12,148 nucleotides of DNA from JARRNO01 sp037384885 (GTDB taxonomy: Bacteria; Acidobacteriota; UBA4820; DSQY01): contig JARRNO010000119.1 of assembly GCA_037384885.1 (NCBI GenBank), forward strand, positions 1 to 12,148. Reading direction: 5' to 3'. This document shows, one piece after another, positions 7,301 to 12,148 of this stretch. The notes beneath the pieces are model-generated. The model ran no database searches and was not told where the DNA came from. It saw only the letters and a list, made by a program, of their open reading frames with translations. The translations under genes were made by a program, and so were the position numbers. Within the stretch, counting starts at the first letter, position 1, and each line of letters begins with the position of its first letter.

Positions 7301-8648
7301 CTTCAACTGCGTCCTGCTTTCCCTGCAGCGGGAGGATCGCCCTGAAGCGTCCGCCGGATTCACCATCGCCGGCATAGTCGAGGCTGCCCCCATGATTTTC
7401 AAAGATTCGCCTTGCAATGGGAAGCCCCAGCCCCGTTCCCCCCGGTTTCGTTGTATAGAAAATTTGAAAGATTTCTCCCTGTCTATCAGGAGGAATGCCG
7501 GGACCGGTATCTGAAACCTCGATCACGATATGCCTGTCATGGGCTTCGGCCTTCATGAGAACCGATCCGCTCTTTCCGCTTGCCTGGATGGAATTGAGCA
7601 CGAGATTCATCAGGGCGGTCCGCAAGAGGCTGTCATCCGCCAGGACGGCGGGGAGATTGGAAGGGCAGCTGATTTCGATGTTGACGCCGCGCCGTTTGGC
7701 CTCCTCGCCCACCAGAGTCGAGATTCCCTGAAAAATCTGCCGGATCTGAACGTTTGCGAGGTGGGGCCGCATCGGCCTGGCATAAAGAAGGAATTCGTTG
7801 ACGAGCTGCTCCAGCCTTTTCACTTCCCGGGAAATAGGAGTCAGCAACCCCAGGGGCTCCTTCTGACCCCCTTGGGATTCAAGGTCTTCCATCAGCATCT
7901 GCAGGTTGATTTGCATGCTGTTGAGGGGATTCTTGATCTCGTGGGCCAGCCCCGAACTGAGGAGCCCAAGGTATGAAAGGCGTTCCTGGCGCTGAGCCTC
8001 GGCCTCGAACCGGCGGCTGAGCCGCAGGACCCGCAGAATGTAGAGGTAGGCGGCGACCACCAGCAGAAGAATAATTCCCATGAGACCGACGAGCTTCGCG
8101 ATCATCTGCCTTCTGAACTGCCTGGCCTGCTTGGCGAGGACGTCCTCGCTCACGTTCAGAATGGCCCTGCCCATCTTCCCGGGTTCGATAGGGACCTGGA
8201 CTTCAATGGGGATCTTGTGACGGTACTGGACTTTGGACTGCCCGGGCTTTAACCCCTGGCCGACATTGCTGCCGCCGAGAATGGACCCTTGCAGCAGAAA
8301 ATCTTTTTTTGTGACGGGACGGCCCTTTTCGTCGTACAGGGCGTAAGAATCGAAGATTTTCTTCTCTGTGAGAAACTGGTTCAATCTCGTGATGACGATC
8401 TTCCGCTGCTTGTACCCTTTCATGGACTGGGTGGTGGGGATTTTGGCCATCATGGTCTGAAGTTCCTGGGAGTACTTGTTGAGGACGTGAAAGACCTCCT
8501 TTTCTCCCAGGTCCTTGATAATGATGTACGATCCCAGGCCGATCACCGCCACGAAAATGAAGCTGAAAAGGACAGAAGCCCAGACCAGTTCTTTTCGAAA
8601 CGCTGACTCTCTCGGTGTTTTGGCCTTTGGCGTCTCAAAGGAAGCCAT
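7293..8648 (-). CDS. membrane-bound sensor histidine kinase (NtrB/AtoS-like type)
   Basis: This 451-residue protein is a two-component sensor kinase in the inner membrane. It has a short cytoplasmic N terminus, a first membrane helix (about 21-44), an extracytoplasmic sensor region of about 140 residues (45-184) that matches no domain I can name, and a second membrane helix (about 186-206). A dimerisation/phosphoacceptor domain follows with H236 in GLAHEIKNPLN, then an ATPase domain with N box NLVLNSIQ (N348, N352), G1 box DTGPGIPP (D380) and G2 box GTGLGLPIA (404-412). No HAMP or PAS domain is evident. No response regulator is in the window, so it is an orphan kinase here; kinases of this type often pair with NtrC-family sigma-54 activators (family knowledge). 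It starts 1 base after aroC and overlaps ligA by 8 bases. Confidence 0.93.
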   Translation of the reverse strand: MASFETPKAKTPRESAFRKELVWASVLFSFIFVAVIGLGSYIIIKDLGEKEVFHVLNKYSQELQTMMAKIPTTQSMKGYKQRKIVITRLNQFLTEKKIFDSYALYDEKGRPVTKKDFLLQGSILGGSNVGQGLKPGQSKVQYRHKIPIEVQVPIEPGKMGRAILNVSEDVLAKQARQFRRQMIAKLVGLMGIILLLVVAAYLYILRVLRLSRRFEAEAQRQERLSYLGLLSSGLAHEIKNPLNSMQINLQMLMEDLESQGGQKEPLGLLTPISREVKRLEQLVNEFLLYARPMRPHLANVQIRQIFQGISTLVGEEAKRRGVNIEISCPSNLPAVLADDSLLRTALMNLVLNSIQASGKSGSVLMKAEAHDRHIVIEVSDTGPGIPPDRQGEIFQIFYTTKPGGTGLGLPIARRIFENHGGSLDYAGDGESGGRFRAILPLQGKQDAVEDG

Positions 8649-8649
8649 G

Positions 8650-9792
8650 CTAGAAATCCTTCACTTGGCGGAGGTAGCCGTCCACGTTTCGCTTGAATTC
8701 GAGGAGGCTGTCGCCGCCGAATTTTTCAAGGCACGCTTCGGCGAGGCAGAGCGAAGTCAGCGCCTCTCCAATAACAGCGGCCGGGACCACGGCGCAAACG
8801 TCCGATCTTTCCACCCGGGCTTTTGCCGTCTTCTTGGTGAGAAGATCGGCCGAGGGGAGGGGGTGCATCAGGGTCGGAAGCGGCTTCAGCAGGACCTGGA
8901 TGCGAAGATCCTGGCCGTTTGTCATGCCGCCCTCCAGTCCGCCCGCGTGGTTCGTCGGCCTGATAAAGCCCCGCTTCGGTTCGTATTCGATGGGATCATG
9001 GAAATCCGAGCCCAGGCCCTCTGCGGCCTCTTCGATGTCTCCCAGGAGAACTCCCTTGGCCGAGGGAAGGGACATCAGCCACGCGGAGAGGCGGGAATCC
9101 AGCCGGCGGTCCCACTGAACATGGCTCCCCAATCCTGGCGGGACCCCCCGGGCGATGACCAGAATTCGCCCGCCGAGAGTGTCACCGCTGGCCTTGGCTC
9201 TTTTAATCTCCGCAGCGGCAAGCCTCCGGGAGGCTTCATCGGGAAAGGGGAGTTCCGGTTCCAGGCCCGGACATTGGTCAAAATCAGGGACGACCGGGCT
9301 CTTAACACTGCCGATGGCGAGTACGCATGAGGCGACCCGAATCCCGGGAACCTCGAGAAGGGGACCGACGAGCGCCCCCGCGGCGACTCGGGCCGCGGTC
9401 TCCCTGGCGCTGGCCCGTTCCAGGATGTCGCGTGCGTCTCTGCGGTCGTATTTAATGGCGCCGGCAAGATCTGCGTGGCCGGGACGAGGCAGTGTGACGG
9501 CGCGGTCACTGCGGCCTTCCCCGGCGGACATGGTATCCATCCAGTTTTTCCAGTCCCGGTTTTCAATCCTCAGCGCCACTGGACGTCCGAGAGTCCGGCC
9601 GTGCCGGACTCCTGAGAGGATTTCCACGTGGTCTTTTTCAATTACTTGGCGGTATCCGCGGCCGGCGCCGAGCTGGCGGCGTCTCAACTGTTCGTCGATC
9701 TTTTCCGGCCAGACGGGAAGTCCGGATGGAAGGCCTTCTATGATCGCCACCAGAGCCGGACCGTGGGATTCGCCCGAAGTGAGGATTCTCAT
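8650..9792 (-). CDS. aroC: chorismate synthase AroC
   Basis: AroC makes chorismate from EPSP with reduced FMN, the last shikimate-pathway step, feeding aromatic amino acids, folate and quinones. The 380-residue protein has the family motifs GESHG with H10 near the N terminus, RRRQLGAGRG (37-46), RPGHADLAGAIKYD (103-116), ERASARETAARVAAG (125-139), RPTNHAGGLEGGMTNG (278-293) and ERSDVCAVVPA (328-338). The frame is open upstream to 9852, but the ATG at 9792 gives the usual MRILTSGESHG start and has an AGGTGG ribosome-binding site 7 bases upstream. It is first in the minus-strand row, with the kinase gene beginning 1 base after its TAG stop. No other shikimate gene is nearby. Confidence 0.96.
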   Translation of the reverse strand: MRILTSGESHGPALVAIIEGLPSGLPVWPEKIDEQLRRRQLGAGRGYRQVIEKDHVEILSGVRHGRTLGRPVALRIENRDWKNWMDTMSAGEGRSDRAVTLPRPGHADLAGAIKYDRRDARDILERASARETAARVAAGALVGPLLEVPGIRVASCVLAIGSVKSPVVPDFDQCPGLEPELPFPDEASRRLAAAEIKRAKASGDTLGGRILVIARGVPPGLGSHVQWDRRLDSRLSAWLMSLPSAKGVLLGDIEEAAEGLGSDFHDPIEYEPKRGFIRPTNHAGGLEGGMTNGQDLRIQVLLKPLPTLMHPLPSADLLTKKTAKARVERSDVCAVVPAAVIGEALTSLCLAEACLEKFGGDSLLEFKRNVDGYLRQVKDF

Positions 9793-9806
9793 CAAGGTCC
9801 ACCTGT

Positions 9807-9824
9807 GTGCAAGGCAGCTTGCAC
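9807..9824 (-). repeat. perfect inverted repeat in the aroC leader
   Basis: GTGCAAG and CTTGCAC form a perfect 7-base stem with a 4-base loop, ending 14 bases before the aroC start codon and only a couple of bases from its AGGTGG ribosome-binding site. It could be an RNA hairpin that affects initiation or a protein-binding site. No T-run follows, so it is not an intrinsic terminator. Confidence 0.45.
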
Positions 9825-9954
9825 GCCTCTTCACCCCAAAAAGAGAGGCCAACCCGCGGCAGCGCTGGTGCCGTGCTCCACGGCGCCGAAATACATCATG
9901 GGGCCGTCCAGACGGTCGAGCCTCTTCCGGTCTTGTGCCGGACGGTACACTCCT

Positions 9955-9983
9955 AAAATATCACGAGGCTGTAAGGGGCGCAA
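9955..9983 (-). promoter_or_regulatory. candidate promoter of aroC
   Basis: On the minus strand TATTTT (9960-9955), preceded by TGA as in an extended -10, lies 17 bases downstream of TTGCGC (9983-9978). The -10 matches the consensus at 4 of 6 bases and the -35 at 3 of 6, so it is a modest match. It would give a leader of about 155 bases before aroC, containing several inverted repeats. Confidence 0.35.
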
Positions 9984-10000
9984 AAGGTGGCGAACCCTCG

Positions 10001-10022
10001 CGCCGCCTGAAGGCAGGCGGCG
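10001..10022. repeat. perfect 9-base inverted repeat next to the oxidoreductase promoter
   Basis: CGCCGCCTG and its exact complement CAGGCGGCG are separated by AAGG. The right arm overlaps the place where a -35 element for the plus-strand promoter would lie (about 10017-10022). It could be an operator or a strong hairpin; there is no T-run on either side to make it a good terminator. Confidence 0.5.
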
Positions 10023-10036
10023 TTCGATCCTTCTGC

Positions 10037-10045
10037 TGTTATAAT
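10037..10045 (+). promoter_or_regulatory. extended -10 promoter of the oxidoreductase gene
   Basis: TGTTATAAT is a perfect extended -10 element (TGn then TATAAT at 10040-10045). No good -35 is visible, which extended -10 promoters can tolerate. Transcription would start near 10052, leaving a leader of about 49 bases before the ATG at 10101. Confidence 0.5.
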
Positions 10046-10100
10046 GGGCCGTCTTGAGGGCGGGGAGTGGGGTTGCTGCAAGGAATTTGGAGAGACTCCG

Positions 10101-11198
10101 ATGAATAAACAAGACGTCATCATCATCGGCGCCGGATTTGCCGGCGCGGCGACCGCCTACTGGTTGAAGCGAAAGGGCGCCGGAAGGCTTCGCATCGTTG
10201 AAATGGAATCGTTGCCCGGCGCCCACGCCTCTGGAAAGAACGCCGGGATCGCGCGGCAGCTGGTTGAAAACGGACCTTCTACGGCCCTGTGCACGCGAAG
10301 CATTGCATTTCTCAAGCATCCTCCTGAAGACTTTACGGACAACCCGCTCATACAGGTCAACGGAGGATTCCTCCTTCATCGGGACCCTGCGGGCGTAGAG
10401 CTTGACGCACTTGTTCAGACGGCCGCTTCAATGGGAACCTCTGCCCGTCGAACGGAAAGGCGGGACGTGGTAAGCCGGCTTCCGTACCTTGAACACGCGA
10501 CCTTCGGGTCTGCGGTGTGGTGCCCGGATGACGGGTTGGTCGACATCCATGCGCTCCTGGCTTCCTATCTCAGGGGCCTGAAAGTACAAACCGACGAAGA
10601 GGTCCTCGGCTTCGAAAAAACCGGGCGGACATTGACCGCGGTCCGGACAACCCGAGATACCTACCGGGCCGAATGGTTCGTGGCCGGCGCCGGCGCGTGG
10701 ACTCCCATGTTGGGTGAGATGGCGGGTGGGCAAAAGCTGCCGCTCGTGGCCCGTAGAAGGCACCTGCTTCATACGGGACGGTTGAGGATGCACGATCCGC
10801 TGGCTCCTTATGCGTGGAGTCTCGATCCTGAAGTCTACGTGCGCCCGGAAAGCGGAGGACTGCTGCTCTGTCCCTGCGACGAGGAAGTCTATCCCCCGTG
10901 TTCGCCTCCGTACGATTCCAGGGCTCCCGAATGGCTTGCCGCGAGGCTCAAAGAGGCCATGCCGGACCTGGGCGGCGTCCCGATCGCGAGAGGCTGGTCG
11001 GAGCTGCGTACCTTTGCGCCGGATAATCTTTTCGTGATAGGGCGCGACCGTGAGGTGGACAACCTTTTCTGGGTTTGTGGACTTGGTGGTCACGGGATGA
11101 CCTCCTCGGCCGCAGTCGGAGAGGTGGCGGCAAGCTTGATAGCCGGCTCGCAGCCGCCGCTGGATCCATCGCCCTATTCGCCTTCAAGATTTGCATGA
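10101..11198 (+). CDS. FAD-dependent oxidoreductase of the DAO (D-amino acid oxidase / glycine oxidase) family
   Basis: This 365-residue cytoplasmic flavoprotein begins with a dinucleotide-binding fold, VIIIGAGFAGAATAYWLK (GxGxxG at G10, G12, G15), followed by an acidic VEMES segment that would hold the FAD ribose and the SGKNAGIAR flavin-contact loop (44-52). A second FAD-binding segment VAGAGAW lies at 194-200, and the C terminus has the FWVCGLGGHGMTSSAAVGE signature (323-341). The overall plan resembles D-arginine dehydrogenase-like amino-acid dehydrogenases, but the aligned active-site His of that enzyme appears replaced (AGIAR), so the substrate is open. The ATG at 10101 is preferred over the earlier in-frame ATG at 10044 because it has a GGAGAG ribosome-binding site 6 bases upstream and starts directly at the FAD fold. 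Confidence 0.88.
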   Translation: MNKQDVIIIGAGFAGAATAYWLKRKGAGRLRIVEMESLPGAHASGKNAGIARQLVENGPSTALCTRSIAFLKHPPEDFTDNPLIQVNGGFLLHRDPAGVELDALVQTAASMGTSARRTERRDVVSRLPYLEHATFGSAVWCPDDGLVDIHALLASYLRGLKVQTDEEVLGFEKTGRTLTAVRTTRDTYRAEWFVAGAGAWTPMLGEMAGGQKLPLVARRRHLLHTGRLRMHDPLAPYAWSLDPEVYVRPESGGLLLCPCDEEVYPPCSPPYDSRAPEWLAARLKEAMPDLGGVPIARGWSELRTFAPDNLFVIGRDREVDNLFWVCGLGGHGMTSSAAVGEVAASLIAGSQPPLDPSPYSPSRFA

Positions 11199-11304
11199 AC
11201 AAGGGGCGTCATTTGCCGTTCAATTCCGCTGAAATTGATGAGAGATAGTATACTAATACCGGCGGGGAGTGCTTTGTGAATGAAAAAGAAAGGAATAGGC
11301 CAAT
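11199..11304 (+). promoter_or_regulatory. intergenic region with a possible promoter before the NYN-domain gene
   Basis: The 106 bases hold a TATACT box (11249-11254) that could be a -10 element, without a clear -35. A small inverted repeat TCAATT/AATTGA (11220-11238, 7-base loop) sits over the -35 region. An AAAGGA ribosome-binding stretch at about 11289-11294 precedes the ATG at 11305 by 10 bases. No terminator hairpin for the oxidoreductase gene is evident, so read-through is possible. Confidence 0.35.
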
Positions 11305-12148
11305 ATGAGTAAGACAGAACAGGATACGGTTCAGCGCATTGCGCTGTTTATCGATTTCGACAACGGCCAGCTGGATATTTCTAAAATACTGACGGCGTTG
11401 AGAGAGCGGGGAATCATCCTCATCAAGAAAGCCTACGGGGACTGGCAGCGCTTCTCCCAGTTCCGAAGAGTTCTGGCAGAAAACGGTGTGGACCTAGTGG
11501 AGAGACCGACGATTCACGCCGGTGGAGACAAGAACGGGGCGGATATTCAGCTTGCCGTGGATGCCTTGGAGGCGTGCCTCAATAATCCCCATATCGATGT
11601 CTTCGCTATTGCATCCGGCGACAGCGACTTCCTGCCATTGATCAGCCGGCTGCAGGCCTACAACAAGAAGGTCGTAATCATTGGAATGCGTCAGACCACT
11701 TCTTCGGTGGTCATGCGCAACTGCAACGAATACATCGCTTACGAGAATATTCTGAAGAACGAAGCCCAGGAAGAACTGCTGGAAGAGGCGGCAGGGGACC
11801 TGGACCTGAAGAGCATCGACGCCTCCTTCAAACTCCTGAGGCGGGCCATGGACCTTCTGGAGGACGAGGGACGCTCGGTGAATTCCTCCATGTTGAAGCA
11901 GAGAATGCTGCAACTCAGTCCTGCCTTCGATGAGAAGACGTACGGATTCGAACAGTTCAAGGAATTTCTGGCTGAAGCGCAGCGCCGAAAGATCATCCAT
12001 CTGGGCAAAAAGATGGAAGGGAGTTATTCCATTACGCTCGGCCGGAAGGGGCGCGAACTGGAGCCGGATGCTGTGGATGTAACCCATGACACACCCCAGC
12101 CGCCGCCCAAGCGCAGAAGATCTCAGCGCAGCAGCAAGGAGAAAACAT
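11305..12148 (+). CDS. NYN-domain (LabA/DUF88-like) putative ribonuclease with OST-HTH/LOTUS-like region, partial at 3' end
   Basis: The frame is open from the ATG at 11305 to the window edge (281 codons, no stop), so the C terminus is missing. Residues 10-150 form a NYN domain, a PIN-like nuclease fold: ALFIDFDN (D17, D19), GGDKNGADIQLAVDAL (73-88, D80) and ASGDSDFLPLISRL (103-116, D106, D108) supply the conserved acidic residues expected to bind metal. Residues about 168-245 (SFKLLRRAMDLLEDEGRSVNSSMLKQR, then FEQFKEFLAEAQRRKIIHL) resemble the OST-HTH/LOTUS winged helix, proposed to bind RNA. A Lys/Arg- and Pro-rich tail follows. This domain pair is known in uncharacterised bacterial proteins and in eukaryotic MARF1/Limkain-type proteins. 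A role in RNA cleavage or decay is inferred; no target is known from sequence. Confidence 0.88.
   Translation, partial: MSKTEQDTVQRIALFIDFDNGQLDISKILTALRERGIILIKKAYGDWQRFSQFRRVLAENGVDLVERPTIHAGGDKNGADIQLAVDALEACLNNPHIDVFAIASGDSDFLPLISRLQAYNKKVVIIGMRQTTSSVVMRNCNEYIAYENILKNEAQEELLEEAAGDLDLKSIDASFKLLRRAMDLLEDEGRSVNSSMLKQRMLQLSPAFDEKTYGFEQFKEFLAEAQRRKIIHLGKKMEGSYSITLGRKGRELEPDAVDVTHDTPQPPPKRRRSQRSSKEKT

Larger units (their letters stand above)
9793..10100. other. divergent intergenic region between aroC and the oxidoreductase gene
   Basis: This 308-base gene-free stretch separates two divergently transcribed genes. It holds a candidate promoter for each direction and several inverted repeats. 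These include GTGCAAG/CTTGCAC around a 4-base loop (9807-9824), GCCGTG/CACGGC around a 3-base loop (9870-9884) and CGCCGCCTG/CAGGCGGCG (10001-10022). An open frame crosses most of it on the minus strand (from 10379 to 9831), but it runs antisense through the oxidoreductase start and resembles nothing. I see no convincing full-size gene here. Confidence 0.7.

Noticed and set aside
9831..10379. A 182-codon minus-strand frame across the divergent region
   Set aside because: It overlaps the first third of the oxidoreductase gene, including its FAD motif, on the opposite strand. It lacks a clear ribosome-binding site and resembles no protein family I know.
1..12148. A new defence system, mobile element or CRISPR array
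   Set aside because: I found no transposase, integrase, phage gene, repeat-spacer pattern or flanking direct repeats; nearly every gene has a recognised housekeeping role.

Overview
The window comes from a bacterial chromosome of fairly high GC content. It looks like ordinary housekeeping DNA from a Gram-negative bacterium. Separate AccB and AccC subunits, an NAD-dependent LigA, a stand-alone sensor kinase and the queDEC gene set would fit a deltaproteobacterium (Desulfobacterota-like), but that placement is inference from gene content only. I see no rRNA, tRNA, CRISPR array, insertion sequence or phage gene.

Left and centre (1 to 9792): ten genes lie in a row on the minus strand, tightly packed. 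In transcription order they are aroC (chorismate synthase), a membrane sensor histidine kinase, ligA (NAD-dependent DNA ligase), accB and accC (biotin carboxyl carrier protein and biotin carboxylase), thiE (thiamine phosphate synthase), queD, queE and queC (7-deazaguanine / preQ0 pathway), and the start of an EamA-type transporter that runs off the left edge. Spacing is 1 base between aroC and the kinase, an 8-base overlap between the kinase and ligA, 69 bases with a promoter before accB, 3 bases between accB and accC, 13 before thiE, 222 before queD, 44 before queE, 6 before queC, and an ATGA overlap into the transporter. This suggests three transcription units: aroC-kinase-ligA, accB-accC-thiE and queD-queE-queC-transporter, with possible read-through between them.

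A run of 104 Ns (6649 to 6752) lies inside ligA. The sequences on its two sides end and begin with the same six bases (acgaag). Collapsing the gap onto that overlap restores one uninterrupted frame of 673 codons with the expected LigA sequence at the joint. The gap therefore looks like a false scaffold gap, and ligA is very probably intact.

Right (9793 to 12148): a 308-base divergent intergenic region holds a candidate promoter for each direction and several short inverted repeats. Beyond it, on the plus strand, lie a DAO-family FAD-dependent oxidoreductase and, after a 106-base gap with a promoter-like -10 box, a NYN-domain (PIN-like nuclease) protein with an OST-HTH/LOTUS-like C-terminal region that runs off the right edge.

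The genes do not form one obvious new pathway. The points most worth a second look are the false gap in ligA, the hairpin-rich queD leader, the transporter coupled to queC, the orphan kinase between aroC and ligA, and the NYN/OST-HTH protein.
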